A stretch of DNA of 64,000 bases, taken from Amycolatopsis tolypomycina (GTDB taxonomy: Bacteria > Actinomycetota > Actinomycetes > Mycobacteriales > Pseudonocardiaceae). How positions within the stretch are numbered: position 1 is the stretch's first letter; the number at the start of each line of letters is the position of its first letter. The position numbers were made by a program, and so were the translations under genes. Below are positions 38,460 to 45,809 of the stretch, piece after piece. The stretch spans positions 4,402,001-4,466,000 of the forward strand of contig NZ_FNSO01000004.1 in the NCBI RefSeq assembly GCF_900105945.1. The letters run 5' to 3'. A model generated the notes under the pieces. It did not search any database. It was given only the letters and a program-made list of their open reading frames with translations, and was not told the DNA's origin.

Positions 38460-38711
38460 TTACTTGCGGGCGGCCAGGCCGTCGAGGTGGAGCACGCCGC
38501 CCGCGTGGTGCTCCGCGACGTACTCCGGGCCCTTCGTCACCAGGCGGGCGATCGCCGTGGCGTGGCCGTGGCCGAGGCCGTGGTCCGCCTTCAGCCAGGC
38601 GACGATCTCCCCCGCCTTCGTCAGCTTCTTGCCCGCCGCCAGGTCCAGGAAGCCGCGTGGGGTGATGCCGGTCTGCTTCTCCGCGTTGTCGAGGTACGCC
38701 TGAAAAGACAT
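38460..38711 (-). CDS. DUF4287 domain protein
   Basis: An 83-residue protein, essentially a single DUF4287 domain: MSFQAYLDNAEKQTGITPRGF, LTKAGEIVAWLKADHGLGHGHATAIARLV. The helix-hairpin-like KAGEIVAWLK..HGLGHGHA segment is diagnostic. Function unknown; related proteins often accompany DUF5655 and may bind small molecules or nucleic acid. ATG 38711 with GGAGC. TAA stop. Confidence 0.85.
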   Translation of the reverse strand: MSFQAYLDNAEKQTGITPRGFLDLAAGKKLTKAGEIVAWLKADHGLGHGHATAIARLVTKGPEYVAEHHAGGVLHLDGLAARK

Positions 38712-38787
38712 GGTTGCTCCGGGGTTCGGCCGAACGAAGTCGGGTTCTTCGTGGATAACACCACCGTCTCACCGACAACTTTTCTTG

Positions 38788-39570
38788 TCAAGCCTTCGGC
38801 GCCACCACCGCCAACGTCGTGTACGGCAGCACGAAGCTGCCGCCGATCCCGTCGATCGCTGCGCCGACTTCGGCCAGCACCTCGGCCAGGGCGTCCGGCG
38901 GCAGTCGCGTCAGGCCGCCCGTTGTGGGCAGGAAGTCGAGCCACTCCTCGCGCGTGTACGTCCGCTCCCACGTGAACCGTCGGCGCTCCGGGGCGCCCAG
39001 CCCGGGGGCTTTGCCGATGGCGTCGGCGAAACCGGCGAACATCACGTCGTAGATCTCCGCCGCGGGGCGGGACTCCCCCGCGAACGGCAGGCCGGGCAGC
39101 ACGCGCCGGCACGCCGCCACCAGGGCGTCCGCCACCTCCGCGGGCGGCTGGAACACGTGCGCGAACACCGCCAGCAGCCCGCCGGGGCGCAGCACCGCCG
39201 CCGCCTTGGCCGGGCCCGCGACCGGGTCGACCCAGTGCCAGGCCTGCCCGGCGACGACGGCGTCGAACGTCCGCCCGGCCGGGTCCCAGTCCTCGAACTT
39301 CGCCACCTCGACGTCGATCCCGGCGCGGCGGGCGAAGGCGGCCATCCGCGCGTCGGGGTCGACGCCGAGCACCCGGCAGCCCGCGGCGCGGAACTGCCGC
39401 GCCTCGATGCCGGTGCCGCAGCCGACGTCGAGGAAGTCGGGGCCGGGGCTTTCGGCGACGAGCCGGTCCACCAGCTCGCGCGGGTACTCGGGGCGGGCCC
39501 GGTCGTAGCGTTCGGCGTCACTACCGAAGGATTCGGCCATGGCACGGGCTTCGTGCGGTTGAGTGGGCAT
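38788..39570 (-). CDS. Class I SAM-dependent methyltransferase
   Basis: A 260-residue methyltransferase (Methyltransf_11 type): motif I FLDVGCGTGIEARQF (about 47-61), GVDPDARM after strand 2, and WHWVDPVAG in the post-II region, a feature of UbiE-like and trans-aconitate-like enzymes. Substrate unknown. ATG 39570 lies inside a row of AGTGGGC/GCCCACT half-sites and has no clear ribosome-binding site. It is divergent from a TetR gene, the likely repressor. Confidence 0.88.
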   Translation of the reverse strand: MPTQPHEARAMAESFGSDAERYDRARPEYPRELVDRLVAESPGPDFLDVGCGTGIEARQFRAAGCRVLGVDPDARMAAFARRAGIDVEVAKFEDWDPAGRTFDAVVAGQAWHWVDPVAGPAKAAAVLRPGGLLAVFAHVFQPPAEVADALVAACRRVLPGLPFAGESRPAAEIYDVMFAGFADAIGKAPGLGAPERRRFTWERTYTREEWLDFLPTTGGLTRLPPDALAEVLAEVGAAIDGIGGSFVLPYTTLAVVAPKA

Positions 39571-39599
39571 GCGCCCACTTTAGTGGGCACTTGCCCACT
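39562..39599. promoter_or_regulatory. Four-half-site TetR operator
   Basis: AGTGGGC 39562, GCCCACT 39573, AGTGGGC 39582 and GCCCACT 39593 form two AGTGGGC-N4-GCCCACT dyads 20 bp apart, overlapping the methyltransferase start codon and lying 49 bp before the TetR start. It probably binds two TetR dimers and represses both genes. Confidence 0.7.
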
Positions 39600-39647
39600 C
39601 GGGCAACCGCGCGGGCGTTCGCGCCCGGCGTGCCGGAGAATGGGCGC

Positions 39648-40247
39648 ATGCCGACCGGGGTCCATCTGCGCGACGTGCGCAAGCAGCTCTTCCACGCGGC
39701 CGAACGGGTCCTTCTGCGCGACGGCCCGGACGCGCTGACGAGCCGCGCGGTGACCACGGAGGCGGACGTCGCGAAGGGCGTGCTGCACCGGCACTTCGCC
39801 GACTTCGACGACTTCCTGGCCGAACTCGTCCGCGACCGCATCGCCCGCCTGGCGGACCAGTCGGCACTCCTGCGGGCGGCGGCGGGAACCCGTACGGTGG
39901 CCGAAAACCTGGTGGCCGCCCTGGCCGAGTTGTTCGATCCGGTCTCGGTGGCGTTGACGAGTCTTGTTTTCTTCCGCGACGGGCTCCGCACCCGCCTCCG
40001 CCAGGAGGGCGACGGCTTACCGCTCCTGACGGAAGCCCGCGAAATGCTCACGGGCTACTTGTCCGCCGAGCGCGAACAGGGTCGCATAGCGGCGGACGCG
40101 GAGGTGAATTCCCTGGCCCTGTCCCTGATCGGCGCGGCCCACCTCCTCTACGCGGGCCGCAGAAGAGGAACCCTCCCACCGGACAGCGAAGTGAAGAAGA
40201 CGGTGGACACGATCATGGCCGACCCCCTCCAACGCCGCCTGCTGTGA
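39648..40247 (+). CDS. TetR family transcriptional regulator
   Basis: A 199-residue TetR protein; helix-turn-helix in LTSRAVTTEADVAKGVLHRHFADFDDFLAELV (about 27-58). ATG 39648 has GGAG ten bases upstream. The C-terminal domain is unremarkable. It is divergent from the methyltransferase gene, and the 38-bp array of half-sites between them makes it the likely local repressor. Confidence 0.88.
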   Translation: MPTGVHLRDVRKQLFHAAERVLLRDGPDALTSRAVTTEADVAKGVLHRHFADFDDFLAELVRDRIARLADQSALLRAAAGTRTVAENLVAALAELFDPVSVALTSLVFFRDGLRTRLRQEGDGLPLLTEAREMLTGYLSAEREQGRIAADAEVNSLALSLIGAAHLLYAGRRRGTLPPDSEVKKTVDTIMADPLQRRLL

Positions 40248-40310
40248 CCAAGCAGTCCGAAGTGGATCCCCCGGGCAGCCAACACGAAAAGGCGACCACG
40301 CGCCGGGGGT

Positions 40311-40354
40311 CCGGGGGCTTGCCCCCGGCGGGGGTGTGGGGGCTCGGCCCCCAC
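40311..40354. repeat. Two adjacent C/G hairpins
   Basis: CCGGGGG-CTTG-CCCCCGG (40311-40328) and GTGGGGG-CTCGG-CCCCCAC (40336-40354) stand in tandem behind the TetR gene. Hairpins of this GGGGGCTTGCCCCC style are widespread in actinobacterial intergenic DNA and may end TetR transcription. Confidence 0.6.
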
Positions 40355-40368
40355 AGGACACAACGAGA

Positions 40369-40403
40369 AGAGCCCCGTTTGCGTGTTCCGCAAACAGGGC
40401 TCT
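40369..40403 (-). terminator. Terminator of the tRNA-Val transcript
   Basis: AGAGCCC-C-GTTTGCG (40369-40383) pairs with CGCAAAC-A-GGGCTCT (40389-40403) around a 5-base loop. Read on the - strand, it follows the tRNA-Val(CAC) gene by 13 bases and is followed by TTCTCGTTGT, so it fits an intrinsic terminator. Confidence 0.85.
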
Positions 40404-40416
40404 CCCGCGAAGATCG

Positions 40417-40488
40417 TGGGCGATACTGGGATCGAACCAGTGACCTCTTCGGTGTGAACGAAGCGCTCTCCCCCTGAGCTAATCGCCC
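40417..40488 (-). tRNA. tRNA-Val (anticodon CAC)
   Basis: On the - strand the acceptor stem GGGCGAT/ATCGCCC, D arm GCTC-AGGGGGA-GAGC, anticodon arm CTTCG-TTCACAC-CGAAG (anticodon CAC, reading GTG), and T arm ACTGG-TTCGATC-CCAGT form a complete cloverleaf with discriminator A. CCA is not encoded. It is the second gene of a two-tRNA unit. Confidence 0.96.
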
Positions 40489-40525
40489 GTATACTACGTC
40501 ACGAAATCCGGGGGTGGACTCGTGG

Positions 40526-40597
40526 TGCGCGATACTGGGATTGAACCAGTGACCTCTTCCGTGTCAGGGAAGCGCTCTCCCGCTGAGCTAATCGCGC
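40526..40597 (-). tRNA. tRNA-Val (anticodon GAC)
   Basis: On the - strand: acceptor GCGCGAT/ATCGCGC, D arm GCTC-AGCGGGA-GAGC, anticodon arm CTTCC-CTGACAC-GGAAG (anticodon GAC, reading GTC and GTT), T arm ACTGG-TTCAATC-CCAGT, discriminator A. CCA is not encoded. Upstream a -10-like TATGCT lies at about 40624. It is probably transcribed together with tRNA-Val(CAC), 37 bp away. Confidence 0.96.
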
Positions 40598-40764
40598 GCT
40601 GCGGAACTTGTTGATGGCAGAAGCATATCGGATGCCCCGCGGGGCCGTGCAGGGGGTCCGCTGTACGGAAAACCGCCTGACAGGCAGGCCCGGAAACGGG
40701 CAGACTGCGAAGGACGTCCGTGTTCGGCACGGCCGTCCCGGCCGACCAGGAGAGTCCCACCCCG

Positions 40765-42213
40765 ATGACCGAAACCGTGTCCACCCCGCCCGCCGACGTG
40801 ACTCGCACTCCGGCGCGTTCGGGACTCCTCATCGGGGTTCTCGTGCTGTCCGCGTTCGTGATGATCCTCAACGAGACGATCCTGAGCGTCGCGCTGCGCG
40901 ACCTGACCGTCGACCTGCGGGTCCCGACGACGACGGTGCAGTGGCTGACCAGCGGGTTCCTGCTGACGATGGCGGTCGTCATCCCCACGACCGGGTTCAT
41001 GCTGGAGCGGTTCTCGGCGCGGCAGGTGTTCCTGTTCTCGCTGTCGGCGTTCAGCCTGGGCACGGTGCTGAGCGCGCTGGCGCCCGGGTTCGGGTTGCTG
41101 ATGGCCGGGCGGGTGGTGCAGGCGTGCGGCACGGCGGTGATGCTGCCGTTGCTGATGACGACGGTGATGCGGCTGGTGCCGCCGGAGCGGCGTGGCGCGA
41201 CGATGGGCACGATCACGATCGTGATCGCGGTGGCGCCGGCGATCGGGCCGACGATCGGCGGCGCGGTGCTGTCGTCGCTGGGCTGGCGCTGGATGTTCTG
41301 GATCGTGCTGCCGTTGTCGCTGGCCGCGCTGGTGGCCGGGGCGGTGTTGTTGCGGCTGGACGGCGAACGCCGCCGGGTGCCGCTGGACGTGCCGTCGGTG
41401 CTGTTGTCGGCGATCGGGTTCGGCGGGGTGCTGTACGGGCTGTCGTCGGGCGGCGAGCAGGCCGGGGCCGAGCCGCTGGTGCCGGGCTGGGTGCCGATCG
41501 TCGTCGGCGTGGCCGCGCTGGTCGTGTTCACCTGGCGGCAGCTGAGGCTGCAGCGCCGGGATCGGGCTCTGCTGGACCTGCGGCCGTTCACCCACCGCAG
41601 CTTCGTCGTCGCGCTGGTGCTGACGGCGTTGCTGTTCGTGTGCCTGATCGGCGCGGCGGCGATCCTGTTGCCGCTCTACCTGCAGACGGTGTTGCACACG
41701 AGCACGTTCGTCAGCGGGCTGGCCGTGCTGCCCGGCGGGTTGGTGCTGGGTTTGCTGGGCCGGCCGGTCGGCGCGCTGTTCGACAAGGTCGGCGGGCGCC
41801 CGCTGGTGATCCCGGGCGCCGCGGCGATGGCCGCTTCGCTGTGGCTGTTCGCGGTGCTGGGCCCGGATTCGCCGCTGGTGGCGGTGATCGGGATCCACGT
41901 GCTGATGATGGCCGGGCTGGGCCTGATGATGACGCCGTTGTTCACCGAGTCGCTGGGGGTGCTGCCCGAGCACCTGTACTCGCACGGCAGCGCGATCCTC
42001 TCGACGCTGCAGCAGGTGGCCGGCGCGCTCGGCACGGCGATGTTCGTCAGCGTGGCGACGCTGGGCAGCCACGACGCGGCGGCGACCGGCCCGGACGCCG
42101 CGGGCCTGCGGGCGGCGTTCCTCGTGGCCGGGGTCATCGGCCTGGTCGCCTTCGCGGGCAGCTGGCTGATCCGCCGCGGCCGCCCGGCGGCACCGTCCAC
42201 TTCGGAGCACTGA
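40765..42213 (+). CDS. DHA2 family MFS multidrug efflux transporter
   Basis: A 482-residue proton antiporter with 14 predicted helices. The first helix carries FVMILNETILSVALRDL (the D1 motif of DHA2 pumps); motif A-like sequence is ERFSARQVFL, and IVIAVAPAIGPTIGGAVL in helix 5 is motif C. ATG 40765 gives the usual short N-terminus but its GGAG is 12 bases away; GTG 40720 with AAGGA five bases upstream is a real alternative and adds 15 residues. A long palindrome (42268-42312) follows the stop. Substrates unknown. Confidence 0.9.
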   Translation: MTETVSTPPADVTRTPARSGLLIGVLVLSAFVMILNETILSVALRDLTVDLRVPTTTVQWLTSGFLLTMAVVIPTTGFMLERFSARQVFLFSLSAFSLGTVLSALAPGFGLLMAGRVVQACGTAVMLPLLMTTVMRLVPPERRGATMGTITIVIAVAPAIGPTIGGAVLSSLGWRWMFWIVLPLSLAALVAGAVLLRLDGERRRVPLDVPSVLLSAIGFGGVLYGLSSGGEQAGAEPLVPGWVPIVVGVAALVVFTWRQLRLQRRDRALLDLRPFTHRSFVVALVLTALLFVCLIGAAAILLPLYLQTVLHTSTFVSGLAVLPGGLVLGLLGRPVGALFDKVGGRPLVIPGAAAMAASLWLFAVLGPDSPLVAVIGIHVLMMAGLGLMMTPLFTESLGVLPEHLYSHGSAILSTLQQVAGALGTAMFVSVATLGSHDAAATGPDAAGLRAAFLVAGVIGLVAFAGSWLIRRGRPAAPSTSEH

Positions 42214-42267
42214 GTCCTGGAACGGGCGACGCGGTCGGCGGGGGTGTCGGAGCTGTCGCGGATGCAC

Positions 42268-42312
42268 TGAAAGAGTCGTTCATGACGTCTGACGTCATGA
42301 ACGACTCTTTCA
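42268..42312. repeat. Intergenic palindromic repeat, copy 2
   Basis: Perfect 22-bp arms (42268-42289 and 42291-42312) around a single T; shares the TGAAAGAGTCGTTCATGA core with 38345-38397. It lies 54 bp behind the second MFS gene and before the TetR gene that reads towards it. Confidence 0.8.
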
Positions 42313-42360
42313 TGACGTTCGAAGCCGAAGCCGGACCGGACCTCGTGTCGTCCGGTGGGG

Positions 42361-43002
42361 TCAGGAGGGCGGGGTCACCGGGGCGAGCAGGAGGCCCGTC
42401 AGCGCGTCGATCAGGCCCGTGCCCGCGTCGTTCCAGCTCGCGCGGGGGGTGGCCGTGCCCTCGGCCAGTGCGCGCTCACGCTCGGCCGTCATGTGGATCA
42501 TCAGCTGGCGGGCCATGTCGCTGCGCTCGGCGCGGACCTCGGCGGGCAGGCCGTCGAGGCAGCGGTTGAGGCCTTCGACCGCGCGGGCGAGGGCCGGTGA
42601 GGACAGTGACTCCTCCGCGATGATCGCCCGCAGGGCCGGGTCGGTCATCACCTGGGCGCTGAACCGCGCGAACCACGTCGGCGCGCCCAGCTCGTGCAGG
42701 TAGCTCGTGCTCGGCCGGACCAGGCACGCCACCCAGTCGCGCAGGTCGCCGTCGCCGTCGATGGCCTCGACGAGTTCCTCGCGCAGCCGCTCGACCCGCG
42801 CGGAGTGCTTGCGGGCGATCGCGCGCACCAGGTCGACCTTGGTCCCGAAGTGGTAGTTGACCGCGGCGTTGTTGCCCTGCCCGGCCGCCTCGCTGATGTG
42901 CCGGTTGGACACCGCGTGCACGCCGTGCTCGGCGAACAACCGCTCCGCCGTCACGAGGATGCTCTCCCGCGTGGCACTCGCGCGATCCGCCTTGACGTTC
43001 AT
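42361..43002 (-). CDS. TetR family transcriptional regulator
   Basis: A 213-residue TetR protein with HTH region ISEAAGQGNNAAVNYHFGTKVDLVRAI (about 35-62), of the sort whose ligand domain begins LVRPSTSYLHELGAPTWFARF. ATG 43002 with GGGTGGG. It is the second gene after an alpha/beta hydrolase (52-bp gap). The palindrome TCAAGCGCTTGA upstream of that hydrolase, and its near copy at the P450/MFS promoter, are likely its targets, so it may be the master repressor of this detoxification-like set. Confidence 0.87.
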   Translation of the reverse strand: MNVKADRASATRESILVTAERLFAEHGVHAVSNRHISEAAGQGNNAAVNYHFGTKVDLVRAIARKHSARVERLREELVEAIDGDGDLRDWVACLVRPSTSYLHELGAPTWFARFSAQVMTDPALRAIIAEESLSSPALARAVEGLNRCLDGLPAEVRAERSDMARQLMIHMTAERERALAEGTATPRASWNDAGTGLIDALTGLLLAPVTPPS

Positions 43003-43054
43003 CCACCCACCCGGTCCACCCGACGCCTTGCCGGCCCCCACCTTACGGAGCCGG

Positions 43055-43957
43055 TCACCGGAGACGGCCCAGCCACGCCCGCGCCGTCTCCAGGTAGCGG
43101 CGGGAGAACCCCGTCGACGGCGCCCACGCCTCGAACCCGTGCGGCCCGCCGGGCGCGAGGTGGAACGTCGTGGCGACGCCGGCCGCGCGCAGCCGGCGGG
43201 CGTACTCGGCGGCTTCGTCGTGGAACAGGTCGATGTCGCCAACGCCGATCCACGTCTCCGGCAGCCCGGCGACGTCGTCGCGGCGGGCGGGCACCGCGTA
43301 GTGCGGCACGACCGGCGCGCCGGGTTCGGTGCCGAGGTAGGCGCGCCAGCCGAAGCGGTTGAGGCGGTTGTCCCAGACCCGGTGCCGGGCGCCGTCGAGG
43401 GCGCGCCGGGCCGCGGTGCGGTCGTCGAGCATCGGGCAGAACAGCCACTGCGCGCGCGGCCGCTCCCCCTCGTCGTGCAGGCGCTGCACGAGGGCCGCCG
43501 CGAGCCCGCCGCCGGCGCTCTGCCCGCCGACGACCACCCGCTCCGCGGCGACGTCGCCCCGCAGCCACGTCCAGGCGGCGTGGCAGTCGTCGAGCGCGGC
43601 GGGGTACGGGTGCTCCGGGGCGAGGCGGTACTCGGCCGACACGACGGTGATGCCGAGCTCGCGGGCGGTTTCGGCGCAGAACCGGTCGTCCTGGACGGCG
43701 CCCCCGATGACCAGGCCGCCGCCGTGGATCCACAGGAGCGTCAGGTCGGACCGCGGGGTCCGCGGCCGGTGGACCCGCAGGCCGGGCCGCAGCTCGACGT
43801 CGACGTCCGGCAGCGACGGCGGCCGCATCCGCGCGGTCGCCACGCGCACCAGCCGCCGTACCCAGGCCCGCTCCAGGGGCAGGCGCGGCATCCGCCGGAC
43901 CCGGGCCCGCAGCTCGGGCGCCACCGCGGACAGCGTCACCGGTTCCTCGAGGGTCAT
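43055..43957 (-). CDS. Alpha/beta hydrolase, HSL-type esterase
   Basis: A 300-residue hormone-sensitive-lipase-family carboxylesterase. Oxyanion-hole motif LLWIHGGGLVIGG (about 75-87), nucleophile elbow VVGGQSAGGGL (Ser about 147), catalytic Asp in GVGDIDLFHDE and His in GGPHGFEAW. It hydrolyses acyl esters of small to medium chain. ATG 43957 with no clear ribosome-binding site. A TetR-type palindrome (43978-43999) lies 21 bp upstream and the TetR gene follows in the same operon. Confidence 0.9.
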   Translation of the reverse strand: MTLEEPVTLSAVAPELRARVRRMPRLPLERAWVRRLVRVATARMRPPSLPDVDVELRPGLRVHRPRTPRSDLTLLWIHGGGLVIGGAVQDDRFCAETARELGITVVSAEYRLAPEHPYPAALDDCHAAWTWLRGDVAAERVVVGGQSAGGGLAAALVQRLHDEGERPRAQWLFCPMLDDRTAARRALDGARHRVWDNRLNRFGWRAYLGTEPGAPVVPHYAVPARRDDVAGLPETWIGVGDIDLFHDEAAEYARRLRAAGVATTFHLAPGGPHGFEAWAPSTGFSRRYLETARAWLGRLR

Positions 43958-43977
43958 AACGGACAGCGTACCCCATT

Positions 43978-43999
43978 TTAAGTCAAGCGCTTGAGTTAA
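43978..43999. promoter_or_regulatory. TetR-type operator before the hydrolase-TetR operon
   Basis: The perfect core TCAAGCGCTTGA (43983-43994) is flanked by TTAA on both sides, giving a 22-bp near-perfect palindrome. It sits 21-42 bp before the hydrolase start and resembles 36828-36852. Confidence 0.65.
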
Positions 44000-44044
44000 A
44001 TCGCGGGCAGGTTGGTGCGCCCCGGACGGGGGTATCCGCCGGAC

Positions 44045-44245
44045 ATGACCGCCGACGTCGAACGCGCCGCGCACGCCTACTGCCCCCGGTGCCACCCGGA
44101 TCCGCGGCCCGGGGACGTGATCACGGCGCTGTGCGGCGCCCGCCACCCGTACTACGGCCGCCGCGACCGCCCGGTCAACACCTGCCCCGCCTGTGTCACG
44201 CTGGCCTCGGCCAACGTCTACGCCTGCGGGCACCCCGGAGCCTGA
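44045..44245 (+). CDS. Small zinc-ribbon protein (DUF3039-like)
   Basis: A 66-residue protein with CPRC near the start, ALCG in the middle and CPAC plus C-x-H at the end, which would bind one or two zinc ions. The VITALCG...CPAC pattern resembles DUF3039-type proteins; role unknown. ATG 44045 has no strong Shine-Dalgarno site. An alternative GTG at 44012 would add 11 residues. It is followed by the WsfD-like gene 60 bp on. Confidence 0.6.
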   Translation: MTADVERAAHAYCPRCHPDPRPGDVITALCGARHPYYGRRDRPVNTCPACVTLASANVYACGHPGA

Positions 44246-44305
44246 TCACCCGCAAATCGGGTGTTCCGGAACCACCTCGGAGGCCGACCACCTACGCTGA
44301 CCGGC

Positions 44306-45802
44306 ATGAAGAGGTGGGGGATCGCCACGGCGACCGCGGCGGTCGCCGCGCTCGCGCTGGCGCTCGTCCTCGGCCTGCTGGGCGGGACACCGACCGGCGC
44401 CGGGGACAACGGGGACGGCTACCGGTTGTTCTGCGGGCCCGGGCTCACGCCCGCGACGCCGAACCACAAGGCGAGCTGGCTGGGCGGGGTCGTGCTCGAC
44501 TTCGGGCGCGGGACACCGTGCCCGGATCCGCAGCCCTCCAGCGCCGCGGTGCTGTTCGGCTCGGTCGCCAACGGGCACGGTTCGTTCAGCCTCCTCGAAC
44601 TCGGCTGGCTGTACGTGCTGCTGGTCTTCCTGGTCACCCTGCTCGCGGCCTGGGCGCTGCAGGCCCGCGGCCACCAGCGGCTGCTGTTCCTCGTGCCCCC
44701 GCTGCTCCCCCTGCTCGAGCCGGCCTTCGCGCGGCTGTTCCTCTCGACGTTCGCCGAGCCGGCCGGCCTGTTCGGCGCGTACACGCTGATGTGCGGGCTC
44801 GCGGTCATCGCCGCCACCAGGGCCGAAGACGGCTTCGCGCGGCTGGCCGCCCTCGTGCTCGTCGCCGTCGGCGGGGTCGTGGGCGGGCTGGCCAAGATCG
44901 GCTTCCTGCCGCTGTTCGTGCTGGCCGTGCTCGTCTGCGCGGTCACCGCCGCGCGCCCGGGCCGCGGGAAGTGGTGGACCGGCCGGTTCGTCGGGCCGGC
45001 ACTCGCGATCCTGCTCGTGCTGGAGATCATCGCCCCGATCCGCGCGAACCTGGCGTGGCAGGAACGCAACTACGCCGACGTCAACGCGGTCAACGTCGTC
45101 TACACCCTCGCGCTGGCCGAGGTGCCGGGCTCGGCGTCCCGGCTCGGCCTGCCCGAAGCGGCGCAGGACAGCGCGGGGCACGCCTACTACCCGGACGGCC
45201 CCGAGGCGCTCGCCGGCTCGGACGTGCTGCTCGAAGACCCCACCGTGGTCAAGCACAAGGCGTGGGACCTGCTGCTGGAGCACCCCGGCGTGCTGCTGCA
45301 CGCGATCGGCGTCGGCCTCCAGGCGACGCTGGGCCGGAGCCTGCCGTACCTGCCGGACGAGCCGTGGTCGGCGGTGAGCCGTCCCCCGGACAACTCGGCG
45401 CCGGTCAGCGGCGACATGGGCGGCGACGCGACGACGTTCCAGCAGTGGCTCGACGGGATGGGCGTGCCGTGGCTGCCCGCGCTGCTCGTCCTGCTCGGCC
45501 TGGCCGCCGCGGTGGTGGCGCTGGCGCGCCGCCGCAGCGCGACGACGCGCTACGGCATCGTCGCGGGTGTCGCGGTGACGAGCGCGCTGGGCATCGCGGC
45601 GATGTCGGTGGTCGGCGACGGGTACTTCGAGATCGCCAAGCACGTCTGGCTGGCCGCGTACCTGCTCGACGTCACGGCGCTGGCGTTGTGCGTCATGGTG
45701 GCCCCGGTGCTGCTGCGGCGGGGCCGTGAGCTGTGGAACCGCCGCCGCGCCGCGGCCGAGCCGCCGGCCCGGGAACCCGAGCCGGCGGCGCCGGTCAACT
45801 GA
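44306..45802 (+). CDS. WsfD-like GT-C membrane glycosyltransferase
   Basis: A 498-residue membrane protein with about ten helices. The first external loop has GDNGDGYRLFCGPGL, like the acidic motif of WsfD glycan-biosynthesis proteins and other GT-C enzymes. Later segments (NYADVNAVNVVYTLAL, the YYPDGPEAL stretch) resemble that family too. It may add hexoses to a wall glycan from a polyprenyl-phosphate donor. ATG 44306; the longer frame to 44261 has no support. Convergent with the secreted protein gene (7 bp apart). Assignment is by overall shape and one motif. Confidence 0.55.
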   Translation: MKRWGIATATAAVAALALALVLGLLGGTPTGAGDNGDGYRLFCGPGLTPATPNHKASWLGGVVLDFGRGTPCPDPQPSSAAVLFGSVANGHGSFSLLELGWLYVLLVFLVTLLAAWALQARGHQRLLFLVPPLLPLLEPAFARLFLSTFAEPAGLFGAYTLMCGLAVIAATRAEDGFARLAALVLVAVGGVVGGLAKIGFLPLFVLAVLVCAVTAARPGRGKWWTGRFVGPALAILLVLEIIAPIRANLAWQERNYADVNAVNVVYTLALAEVPGSASRLGLPEAAQDSAGHAYYPDGPEALAGSDVLLEDPTVVKHKAWDLLLEHPGVLLHAIGVGLQATLGRSLPYLPDEPWSAVSRPPDNSAPVSGDMGGDATTFQQWLDGMGVPWLPALLVLLGLAAAVVALARRRSATTRYGIVAGVAVTSALGIAAMSVVGDGYFEIAKHVWLAAYLLDVTALALCVMVAPVLLRRGRELWNRRRAAAEPPAREPEPAAPVN

Positions 45803-45809
45803 ACACTCC

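Noticed and set aside
38348..38665. Short frames beginning MKESFMTSDAMNDSFMTF in and after the palindromic repeat
   Set aside because: The peptide comes from the repeat itself on either strand and recurs at the second copy. There is no ribosome-binding site and it runs across the DUF4287 gene.
40369..40403. Riboswitch or small RNA next to the tRNA genes
   Set aside because: A single hairpin with a T-rich tail on the tRNA strand is fully explained as a terminator.
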